In this document: one piece after another, positions 7,813 through 15,633 of the stretch
Position numbering within the stretch: the stretch's first letter is position 1
How the letters are laid out: each line of letters starts with the position of its first letter
DNA from: Planctomycetaceae bacterium
GTDB taxonomy: Bacteria; Planctomycetota; Planctomycetia; Pirellulales; Pirellulaceae
DNA: 39,303 nucleotides
Direction of reading: 5' to 3'
NCBI GenBank assembly: GCA_002726245.1
Contig: PBSM01000225.1
Span: 1-39,303, forward strand
Notes under the pieces: generated by a model
What the model saw: the letters and a program-made list of their open reading frames with translations, nothing else
Database searches by the model: none
What the model was told of the DNA's origin: nothing
Position numbers and translations under genes: made by a program

Positions 7813-8739
7813 TTATTCCTCGCCTCGGCTTTTATTCCCCTGATTCAGATCATTGGACTTGCCCCCTTCCTTGCCCGCGTGATGACTTGGGATGTCGAAC
7901 AGGTAGAGATCGAATCGCCCTTTACGCTCCGAGACTGTCACCAGCTTGCTCCCGTCAGGACGCCAATTGGGAAAGTCGTCACGCTCCGGATGCTGTGTCA
8001 GATTTGTTGGGTTCGATCCGTCTGCGTCGATCAGATAGATCTCGTAATTGCCGTCGCGGCCACTCGTGAAAGCAATTCGTTTCCCATCGGGTGACCAGAC
8101 CGGATGCATGTCGAGACCAGGGCTGTCGGTCAACTTCCGGACTTGAGAGCCGTCAGCATTCATCACAAAGATATCGAAGTTCTCCGCACGGCTTGACGAG
8201 AAGACGATCTGCTTACCGTCTGGCGAGTAGTCAGGATGCGTATTGATGCCCGAAGCTTCTGTCAGCAGCTTCAAATCGCTGCCTTGCATGTTCACGGATG
8301 CGATCTGCTGTCCACCGGGGGCGGATTGGCCGAAGATGACGTGTTTCATGTCGGGCGAGATCTTCGGACAGCGAATGCCGCTGCGGAACTCTTGTGGGTT
8401 GTACAAGAACTCCTTCTTCGCCTTGTGATCATAGATCACCAATTGTATCTGGGGGCCGTTGTTCGCCCGAGAATAGACGAGGTAGCGTCCGTCGGGTGAT
8501 ACGTCCGCGTCCCACTGATGGCGTTCTTCCAACGGTAGCATGCGTTCCAGGGAGTGCTCCGCAAGCTGCAACTTCATCAGCGTGATGCGATTCGGAATGT
8601 CGTGGACGCAATATACGACAGCGTCGTCGCCGGGAAAGAAAAACGGCGTCAATTTGAAACGCCCATCGTCGGTCAGGCGTTGCGGCTCACCTGCAACAGC
8701 CGTCGGACATACGCTCAGGCAAAGGGCGATCGTCAGCAT
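7813..8739 (-). CDS. TolB-like secreted beta-propeller (PD40 repeats)
   Basis: This 308-residue protein has a short signal peptide (about residues 1-17, MLTIALCLSVCPTAVAG). It is followed by TolB/PD40 repeats of the form H-x-x-x-SPDGKxIxFxSxRxGxxxIYxxxxDGS; clear blades end in SPDGRYLVYS, SPDGKQIVFSS, SPDGKRIAFTS and RPDGSKLVTVS. Such propellers sit in the periplasm as binding or scaffolding modules; no catalytic residues can be named. ATG at 8739 is preferred over the GTG directly before it. The gene lies 21 bp downstream of the decayed DUF1501 gene on the same strand, so the two probably once formed an operon. Confidence 0.82.
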   Translation of the reverse strand: MLTIALCLSVCPTAVAGEPQRLTDDGRFKLTPFFFPGDDAVVYCVHDIPNRITLMKLQLAEHSLERMLPLEERHQWDADVSPDGRYLVYSRANNGPQIQLVIYDHKAKKEFLYNPQEFRSGIRCPKISPDMKHVIFGQSAPGGQQIASVNMQGSDLKLLTEASGINTHPDYSPDGKQIVFSSSRAENFDIFVMNADGSQVRKLTDSPGLDMHPVWSPDGKRIAFTSGRDGNYEIYLIDADGSNPTNLTQHPERDDFPNWRPDGSKLVTVSERKGRFDLYLFDIPSHHAGKEGGKSNDLNQGNKSRGEE

Positions 8740-8760
8740 CACGCGCCAGCGCCGATTTGT

Positions 8761-10027
8761 TTAGAACAACGCATCGATCAGGTGTGCCGTTTGAAGGATT
8801 CGCTTTTCAGCGCGATCGGCGGTCAAAACGCCAGCCAGTTCCAGCATCGTCGCGCCAACATCCGCCGGAGTGATCGGATCGGCCACTGGAGACTCGCCGT
8901 AGCGATCGCTTTGGCCCACGACTCGTCCTGGTTGCACGCCGCCACCGGCCCAGATGGAACTGTAGCACTGGTGCCAATGGTCTCGCGAGGCAATGTTGTT
9001 GATCCGTGGTGTGCGGCAAACTCGCCCATCGCCACAACCAATGTGGATTCCAACAGACCGTGTTCGTTCAAATCGCTAAGTAACGCCGAGAACGCTCGAT
9101 CAAGAATCGGGCCGTGCCAATCGGCTAACAGCCCGAAGTTCTCCGTGTGCGTGTCCCAGCCGTAATCGGAGAACTGGAAGAGCACTTCTACAAAGCGGCT
9201 CCAATTAACTTGCACATACGGAACACCAGCTTCGACTAAACGGCGGCCGAGCAGACAGCTTTGCCCAAAGGCGTATAGCCGTAAGACTCGCGTGTCTTCT
9301 CCGGCTCGCACGACAGATCGAACGCCTTCTGTGCCTCCGAGGACGTCAGCAACGAGTAGACTTGGTCGTGCAGCTTCGACCATTACTCGAAACAGTCGTG
9401 ATCGACTTGTCGCTTGACTCGGTTCAACTCGTCGAGCAGTGTCCGCCGATCGCCGAGCTGAAGCAGTGACAGTCCGTCCAGCAGCTTCAAGGCGGGAACT
9501 TCGACGCTGCCGGTCTCATCGCAACTGACCATGAACGGATCGTAAGCCGTCCCCCACTTGCCGCCGCATATCCCTTCATCGGCCCACGTCCGTCGCCGGC
9601 CGCTGTCGAGCCATGATCGAGCCGAAGTTAGGTGAGTGTGTGTCGGCATCGGCCGTGTCGCCGGTCAGGCCAAGGGAACCTGCAATCAAGTGATCACCAC
9701 TGTGATTCACATTGCTGCGGACAAGCGAGAAGAGATCACTCTGGGCGGCGATTTTCGGAAACAGCTCTGTGAAGCGCACGCCCGGCAGCTTGGTTGCAAT
9801 TGTCGAGAACGGACCGCGATACTCCGCCGGCGCGTTCGGCTTGGGGTCAAACATATCGAGGTGACTCGGGCCCCCCCCACAGCCAGACGACAAGAATCGA
9901 CTGCGCCTTCGCGGTCGATTGCACTTGCAGTGACGAGGCGAGTCCTAGCGCCACCGGCAAGCTGGCGCCAGGCACGTCGCGTCAGTCCCTGGCAAGATCG
10001 ACTGCGAAAGCCGCCAACTTCGAGCAT
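8761..10027 (-). pseudogene. Decayed DUF1501 protein gene (several frameshifts)
   Basis: Pieces of a typical DUF1501 protein follow one another in changing frames. They are the N-terminus MLEVGGFR...GLTRRA with a Tat-like RR; SSLQVQSTAKAQSILVVWLWGG; GPSHLDMFDPKPNAPAEY; GGKWGTAYDPFMV; SLLTSSEAQKAFDLSC; GQSCLLGRRLVEAGVPYVQV through DYGWDTHTENF; and the C-terminus ILQTAHLIDALF ending at 8761. At least five lesions are needed to join them. One is the 8-base C run at 9871-9878, where seven bases would restore WGGPSHL. Part of the middle is also missing near 9600. Intact relatives (about 450-490 residues) are Tat-exported and sit beside DUF1549/DUF1553 proteins. This one instead precedes the TolB-like gene. 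Confidence 0.85.
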
Positions 10028-10379
10028 CACGCACTCCTTATGGTTGCTTCAGTCTACGACAAATTGCCTGCCACTGACTGATAGGATTTATAATTCGCCG
10101 CCTCCCCTTGACGCAACTTTCCGACCGCCCTTCTTGGGACTGTTTCCGCCCTCTTTTCACTCAGTCGTCACGTAGCTTACCGACGGGATCACGGTTTACC
10201 TATGGGGTTGCGGCTTTTGACCGTGATCTTGCTGCCTTTCCGACGCCGGGCGTGAGCGAACCGTGGCACGGCCGGCCCGCTGATGCCAATCCCGATGTGC
10301 GCTTGGCGAAAGGCCGGCCGAAGGCCTGGATTTTCGGCGACTGACACGTGGCAAATCGAAGAAGATAAAGAAGAAGACG
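10028..10379. other. Intergenic stretch with one short inverted repeat
   Basis: I see no gene here. GATCACGGT at 10187-10195 pairs perfectly with ACCGTGATC at 10220-10228 around a 24-base loop containing GGGGTTGCGG. A second GC-rich palindromic patch with two GGCCGGCC-like boxes lies at about 10270-10325. Both flanking genes are on the minus strand, so the region separates the sialidase end from the start of the decayed DUF1501 gene. Confidence 0.4.
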
Positions 10380-11492
10380 CTACTCACCGTCTTTAATGGG
10401 GGGCTCTTTGTAATCCGTCAGCCACGCGTGGTTGAATCGGACCAGCGTGAGCCTCTTGTATGCGTGGGATTCGTACAGCAACAGAATCCCAGAATCCGGC
10501 GCGACGGCGAGATCGGAGTAAGCCGCAGGGCCCTCGTCAACGACTTTCGACAACGGCCAGGTTCGGCATTCGTCGTAGCTAATACGAACCGTCATTCGCC
10601 GCCGCGCCTTTGGATCGGCTGGCGTGGCAAGGAGCACGCGATTTCGAACTTGCTCTTTGGCATGAGTCCAGCGGATCACGCTGCCCTGCACGGAAGGTTC
10701 CGGCAAGCGCGCGTCGAACTTGACCGGCGACCACGTCTGGCCCTCGTCTTTGCTAATGGCGGATGCACGCTGACGTTTGCCTTGGCGACTCCGCATGTTC
10801 ATGTAGATCGACCCGTCTGCGAGTTCGACCGCCTCGCATTCGTCAGAAGCGTTCGCATCCATCGCGTCGCCGAACTTCCAACTCTTGCCAGCGTCGTCGC
10901 TAAAGAAGGCGTACGAGAGTTGAATCTCGCCCAACTTCGGAGTCGCATCAGCCCAGCAAGGGATCAGCAGTCGTCCGCTGGCGAGTTGAATTCCATGTCC
11001 TGGGCCGGTCCCAACCCAATGCCACTTTGGATTCATGACGTCGCTCGTGATGTCGTTGGGCTGGTTCCATGTGAGGCCGTCATCGGTACTCTTCATCATG
11101 AGAACGCGTTTGTTGTCTCGGCACAGCGGCAGCCAGATAGTGCCACTCTTGCGATCAACGACTGGACAGGGGTTGCCGATCGTGTGTTCGGCGTCGCCGT
11201 GGACGAGCTGAGGCTTTGACCACGTCTGGCCACTGTCGGCACTTCGCCGCAACATCAGATCAACATCTCCCAGATCCGACGCGTCGTTCTTGCGAGCTTC
11301 GCAAAACGCCAAGACCGTCCCGCGTTTCGTGACGATCAACGAGGGGATGCGATAGGTGTGATAACCACCGGCGCCGGAAGTAAACAGAGCTTGCTGTTCA
11401 AAAACCGGTACGGGGAATTCTTCTGCATCGGCGGCTCTTCCGCAGAGCAGGAGCAGACTGCAGCCGGTTGCGAGGATTAACGCGCGTCGCAT
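10380..11492 (-). CDS. Exo-alpha-sialidase (GH33-like), secreted
   Basis: This 370-residue secreted sialidase is of normal size for a single catalytic propeller. Residues 1-22 form a signal peptide. The YRIP motif holds the first active-site arginine (R48). Five Asp-box repeats (S-x-D-x-G-x-T/S-W, one with C in place of G) lie at 84-91, 135-142, 198-205, 247-254 and 305-312. Candidate nucleophile pair members are E220 or E223 (DECEAVEL) and Y325 (AAYSDL), with further arginines at R234 and R298-R300. It would release terminal sialic acids from glycans. ATG at 11492 is chosen over an upstream in-frame start because AAGGAG lies at good spacing before it and the signal peptide then begins correctly. 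Confidence 0.88.
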   Translation of the reverse strand: MRRALILATGCSLLLLCGRAADAEEFPVPVFEQQALFTSGAGGYHTYRIPSLIVTKRGTVLAFCEARKNDASDLGDVDLMLRRSADSGQTWSKPQLVHGDAEHTIGNPCPVVDRKSGTIWLPLCRDNKRVLMMKSTDDGLTWNQPNDITSDVMNPKWHWVGTGPGHGIQLASGRLLIPCWADATPKLGEIQLSYAFFSDDAGKSWKFGDAMDANASDECEAVELADGSIYMNMRSRQGKRQRASAISKDEGQTWSPVKFDARLPEPSVQGSVIRWTHAKEQVRNRVLLATPADPKARRRMTVRISYDECRTWPLSKVVDEGPAAYSDLAVAPDSGILLLYESHAYKRLTLVRFNHAWLTDYKEPPIKDGE

Positions 11493-11697
11493 GTCTGAGT
11501 TCTCCTTGTTTTCGGATCTTTGGCGAGCGAGAATCCCTGAGTCGGCAGTCACCGCTGAGCTTCCTGCGTCGTTATTAACTAATCAACCTCCGTGAACAAG
11601 AGGTCGGTGTGTTCAGGTCGTGGTAGTCGCCTCACGCCCGGTTGTAACAGACTGGAGTTTACTTGGTCGTCTCCGGTGTGGTCGAGGCCAAGCACGT

Positions 11698-11730
11698 GGG
11701 GGCCGCCGGTAACGTCGCTCCCTACCGCGA
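11698..11730 (+). mobile_element. Second group II intron 3'-end remnant
   Basis: These 33 bases match the terminal part of the remnant at 7608-7640 (opposite strand) at 28 of 33 positions by eye, including GGTAAC and the terminal CTCCCTACC. As in the first copy, the AGTCTTTTTCGG-type palindrome begins immediately after. Only the domain VI-like end survives. Confidence 0.45.
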
Positions 11731-11791
11731 TAATCTTTTTCGGCCAACTTCGTGCGTCACTTCGAAGGTGTTTGGCCGAAAAAGACTCCCG
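11728..11791. repeat. Dispersed palindrome family, copy 2
   Basis: The arms 11728-11747 and 11772-11791 pair at 17 of 20 positions. The core CTTTTTCGGCCAA/TTGGCCGAAAAAG is perfect. It lies 30 bp beyond the stop codon of the M28 peptidase gene and could serve as its transcription-ending hairpin. Confidence 0.75.
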
Positions 11792-11821
11792 CCCCCCCTC
11801 GCCCGCTCGATGCGGCGGACC

Positions 11822-13204
11822 CTACATCACTCGAAACACAGCTCCGCGTTCTTGCTCGATGCGTTGGGCGATTGTGCCAACATCAAGCTGGTTCTCGGGC
11901 CAATCTTCCGCTGGAACATGCGACAGGCGCAGAAGTAGGCGAGCGAGGAAGGCGGCATACTCCTTCAACTCACGGAGACGCAACTTTTCCGGAGTGTCGG
12001 AGCTGCTATGTCCAAACGCAGCGTCCTCGTGGCGCCCGGCGAAGCGCCAGCGCCAGAGGAACGACGCAGGAATCCCTCGCCTCGCGAACGGAAACATATC
12101 GCCAGACGCATCCACCTGCGAGAGAACATGGCATTGCAAGCCTTCGTTCATTGAGTCGAGCTGTTGCTGAGCCAACTCCCGTAGTTCGGGGAATTGCAGC
12201 ACGACGCCTTTCATGTTTCCAACGGAGAGTTCGTCGAGGTTCATCATCAGACGCGGCATCGGATCAGGTCCGAAATGGCGATCAACGAAGGCGAAGGAGC
12301 CTTGCAGTCCCTGCTCCTCGGCACCGAACGAAACGAACCGGATGGCCCGCCCAGGTCGAACGTCCATCGCTTCCGATAGTCCGGCTAACAGTCTTGCCGT
12401 CTCCAACAGAACCGCGACTCCAGTCCCATTGTCATTCGCGCCGAACGAATCCGGCGTCGTGTCGTGGTGAGCGCTCAGCAGCAAACACTCGTCTTCGATC
12501 ATCGCCCCCGGTAGATCAGCCAATACGTTCCAGGACGTTGCGGTTCGGAACTCCGCATCGACACGAATCGCGACGCGCCCGGCATTTCCTACGCGAGTCC
12601 GCAGCTTTGACGCATCTTCTCGCGACGTCTGCAGTAATGGCAGCGGCACTGCAAGGGGATCGCCGTCGCGCCAGTCTCCGGATGATACATGCGTCAGGCG
12701 GCGGCCTTGATGTGGACTCGCGGTGATTGCTGCGACGACTTCGCGCTCGGCAAGATCGCGCAGCCGCAGCGTCAGATGAATCGGATCGCTAAAGGGTTCG
12801 AACTCCGATCGGATCAAGGCCACGGACTGCGCGAGTCGATCGCTCAGTGAATCGAGTTCGCGCGGCATGCCATGCCCGACATCGACGAGCGGTGCTTCGA
12901 TGTCGATGGACGGACAGAACAGAGAAGGCCGAACATCCGCCTGCCACGAATGGTCCCCCGCCACTCGTATGGAAGCCGACCGGCACTCGCTAGTCTGGAG
13001 CCTAAAGTCCTCGACGGCGGGGTCTTCCAGAGAGACGGTGTCAAACTGTTCGGCGATGTACTCCGCCGCTTTGTGCTCGTTCTCTGTGCCCGCCCAGCGC
13101 ACACCAATCTGATCACACAACACCGTCACATGGTCGGCGAGTCGCGACGCGATCCAAGCTTCGCCCATTAGCCAGCGGTCAATCGAAGGCCATGAAGGTT
13201 GCAT
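11822..13204 (-). CDS. M28 family metallopeptidase with inserted PA-like domain
   Basis: This is a 460-residue di-zinc aminopeptidase-type protein. The zinc ligands expected for family M28 are visible: H246-H-D248 (SAHHDTT), D258 (GANDNGTG), catalytic E296 with E297 (GAEEQG), D324 (NLDEL) and H399 (FGHSSSDT). Residues of about 75-230 between the N-terminal helix region and the catalytic core would hold a PA-like insertion. No signal peptide is evident at the chosen ATG (13204, MQPSWPS), which is unusual because many M28 enzymes are exported, so it may be cytoplasmic. It stands alone: a repeat-rich gap precedes it and palindrome copy 2 follows its stop. Confidence 0.85.
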   Translation of the reverse strand: MQPSWPSIDRWLMGEAWIASRLADHVTVLCDQIGVRWAGTENEHKAAEYIAEQFDTVSLEDPAVEDFRLQTSECRSASIRVAGDHSWQADVRPSLFCPSIDIEAPLVDVGHGMPRELDSLSDRLAQSVALIRSEFEPFSDPIHLTLRLRDLAEREVVAAITASPHQGRRLTHVSSGDWRDGDPLAVPLPLLQTSREDASKLRTRVGNAGRVAIRVDAEFRTATSWNVLADLPGAMIEDECLLLSAHHDTTPDSFGANDNGTGVAVLLETARLLAGLSEAMDVRPGRAIRFVSFGAEEQGLQGSFAFVDRHFGPDPMPRLMMNLDELSVGNMKGVVLQFPELRELAQQQLDSMNEGLQCHVLSQVDASGDMFPFARRGIPASFLWRWRFAGRHEDAAFGHSSSDTPEKLRLRELKEYAAFLARLLLRLSHVPAEDWPENQLDVGTIAQRIEQERGAVFRVM

Positions 13205-13235
13205 CGCGTTTTCCTTACGAGTGTAGGTTCCGACC

Positions 13236-13315
13236 GCCGCGCACGACTGGTGCGCGGCAGAATGATGGGGACAGAATCATCCAGCTCTTAATCATTCTGC
13301 GCCCGTTATTCTGCC
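13236..13315. repeat. Palindromic repeat with GCAGAATGAT boxes
   Basis: A perfect 9-bp hairpin, GCCGCGCAC (13236-13244) with GTGCGCGGC (13250-13258), is followed by GCAGAATGAT (13257-13266) pairing exactly with ATCATTCTGC (13291-13300). Related boxes CAGAATCATCC and TTATTCTGCC lie at 13272 and 13306. This AGAATGAT-type repeat lies in the gap upstream of two divergent genes. Confidence 0.7.
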
Positions 13316-13462
13316 AGTCCGAACCCTTCGGTCTGAGGCAGCACGGTGCTAATCTTCGCTGTCGAATTGCTGAAGAATAACAATCTTCCGACCACATCCG
13401 CTAGTGATCAAGATTGTTGAGGCTTGGACTGTAGATGGCCGTTCGTTCTGCGACCGATCGCA

Positions 13463-13479
13463 TTTTCGCGGAGCGAAAA
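13463..13479. repeat. Small hairpin TTTTCGC-GGA-GCGAAAA
   Basis: A perfect 7-bp stem with a 3-base loop lies 36 bp upstream of the -35 box below. It could be a short repeat or an operator; nothing decides between them. Confidence 0.4.
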
Positions 13480-13514
13480 GCGACGAACATACGACTACCC
13501 GAGGCTCTGGGAAA

Positions 13515-13543
13515 TTGAGACTGGCGTGAACGGCATCTATAAT
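13515..13543 (+). promoter_or_regulatory. Near-consensus sigma-70 promoter for the heme/dehydrogenase gene
   Basis: TTGAGA at 13515-13520 and a perfect TATAAT at 13538-13543 are separated by 17 bases. Transcription would begin about 30 bases before the ATG at 13580. Confidence 0.6.
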
Positions 13544-13579
13544 CGCCGGACACCGATCCAGCACCATCGAGAAGCCAAC

Positions 13580-15274
13580 ATGTCTTACACGCGCAAGTTG
13601 CTCGTCCTATCCATGACTCTCCTCGCCACTGGTCTGACAACACGGCTCGTGGCACAAGACGACAAAGAGGTGCTGGCCAAGTATCGAGCCGTCGCGATGG
13701 AAGCGGGAAACGCGGAGCGAGGCAGGATGGTCTTTGAATCGAAGAAAGCGGCGTGTAAGAAGTGTCATGTGATCTCCGGTAAGGAACGGCTGGCCGGTCC
13801 CGATCTGGCTGTGATTGGCGACAAATTAACGCGCGAACAACTCATCCAGTCGGTGCTCGAACCGAGCGCGACGATTCATCCCGACTATGCCACGCTGAAC
13901 GTGATCACAAACGATGGCAAAGCTCACACCGGCGTACTGCGGCAGCGGACAGATAATGAGATCGAGCTGTTCGATGCCGAAGGTAAGCTCCAGAAGATTC
14001 CGCTAGGCGATGTCGATGAGCAGCACCGCGGCAACGTATCGTTGATGCCGACGGGGCTGTTCAAGACCGTGAAGGCCGGGGAGTTCGCGGACTTGATCGC
14101 CTACTTGACGACACTCAGGCAGAAAGAAGGCGATGCGTATCCCGGCATGCCAGCGGAGATTCCTCAGATCGCGAAACCTGTCCGTCTGCAGCCCTTCCAC
14201 TCGGCGGAGATGCGGTTCGATCATCCTGTCTGGTTCATCGCGAAGCCTGGAACGAAGAACGAGTTCCTTGTCGTCGATCAGCAGACCCGTAAGATCTGGC
14301 GACTGATAAGGCGTTAGAAAGGCGATCGCAAAGAACTCTTTGCTGACCTCAGTCACGAAGCAATCACGGGACAGTTCGAAGGCGTGATGTGCTTGGCCTT
14401 CCATCCGAAGTTCTTAGAGAACCGCAAGTACTATTTGAACTATCACGTGCGGGAGGAAGGTGTCTTCTCGCCGGTGATTGTCGAGCGGCGAGCGACCGAG
14501 GACTTGAGTCGCGACGTTGGCGGAGCTTCGAAGCGACTGCTGAAGATCAAGCAGACGACTGACCTGCATTGGGGTGGCATGCTGGCTTTCGGACCGGACG
14601 GATACCTGTACATCGGCGCGGGCGACGGTGGTCCGCAAGAAGATCCCGATGGTCACGGCCAGGACATGAGGATCTTCCTCGGAAAGATTCTGCGGATCGA
14701 CGTTGACCACGCGAGCGGCGACAAACCGTATGCCATTCCTGACACGAACCCCTTCAAAGACGCCGGCCCCAACGTGCGGCCGGAGATCTGGGCGTACGGC
14801 TTTCGGATGCCGTGGCGATTCAGTTGGGATCGAAAGACGAAGGACCTATGGGTAGGCGAAATCGGACAGAACTTATTCGAAGAGGTTTCGATGCCGCGCA
14901 TTGGTGAGAATCACGGCTGGAACGTCTACGAAGGCTTCACGCCATTCTCGAATCAATATCGTCGCGAAGGCGAGAAGTTTGCGCCTCCTCTCTTTTCGTA
15001 TCGACGCAAGCATGGCGTGTCTGTCACTGGCGGACATGTTTATCGTGGCAAACGTAGCCCTTCGTATGTCGGTGCGTACATCTTCAGCGACTTTGAATCG
15101 AAGCGGATCTTCGCGCTGACGCAAGCTAACCGCGAGCTGGTCAAGGTTCGACAGATCGGCACCTGCCCTGAGAAGCCTGCTTCATTCGGCATCGACCACC
15201 AGGGCGAATTGTTCATCGTCGGCTACGAAGGCACGATCTACCGCGTTGTGTTGGATCACTCGGTGTTTGAATAG
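13580..15274 (+). pseudogene. Cytochrome c plus glucose-dehydrogenase-like propeller, split by an in-frame amber codon
   Basis: The frame encodes 245 residues, then TAG (14315-14317), then 319 more residues in the same frame ending at 15274. Residues 1-25 are a signal peptide. C59-K-K-C62-H63 is a single-heme binding site in the planctomycete heme-binding domain. After it begins a soluble glucose/sorbosone dehydrogenase propeller (FDHPVWFIAKPG... before the stop; GVMCLAFHPKF, GDGGPQEDPDGHGQD, GKILRIDVD, WAYGFRMPWRFSWD, GEIGQNLFEEV after it). Such proteins oxidise sugars in the periplasm with PQQ and pass electrons to the heme. The stop falls between RLIRR and KGDRKELF, in the first blade, with no frameshift. 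It may be a one-base nonsense mutation, readthrough or a sequencing error. ATG at 13580 is supported by the promoter upstream and the signal peptide. Confidence 0.85.
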
Positions 15275-15633
15275 CTGAGGACGACGCTTGGTGGCGCAAC
15301 GCTGGGATGAGTTGCTCAGAAGACGCTGGTTGATACGCCCGCACGGCCCGCGACGTGCGGTGCAGCGGCAGATAACTCGCCAGTCAGTGCGATCGCCAGA
15401 CGCCCACAATGCGAGCCTGATATCCTCGGTTCCAGGACCAATGAGCTTACGCGGTCGAGGGCGAAATCCTCCGTCAGATACGTTAGGCTGCGTAAGTGAT
15501 CCAGACTTGCCGACTAGTTGTCATCCGAGTAGATCGCAGCGCGATGCAGTGCTCGACACTCATGCACCGGACAAGTTATACAAGTGGATGGGCTAGCACC
15601 CGGATTCTCTCCCTCCACGATGATGGAAACGTG
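15275..15633. other. Intergenic stretch, nothing recognised
   Basis: A 102-codon forward frame and shorter reverse frames exist, but none resembles a protein, has a ribosome binding site, or shows a signal sequence. I found no strong hairpin. It separates the dehydrogenase-like gene from the ceramidase-like gene. Confidence 0.4.

Larger units (their letters stand above)
11493..11821. other. Intergenic stretch holding intron and palindrome remnants
   Basis: No gene is visible between the sialidase start and the peptidase stop. The forward strand contains CGCCTCACGCCCGGTT near 11630-11645, resembling the closing half of a group II intron domain V, then the clearer 3'-end remnant at 11698-11730 and palindrome copy 2 at 11728-11791. 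Confidence 0.4.

Noticed and set aside
11752..12726. 324-codon forward frame
   Set aside because: It is antisense to the M28 peptidase, whose motifs are all present; the forward product is Arg/Ser-rich with no recognisable domain.
15288..15596. 102-codon forward frame in the gap before the ceramidase-like gene
   Set aside because: Arg/Pro/Ser-rich with no domain, signal sequence or ribosome binding site.
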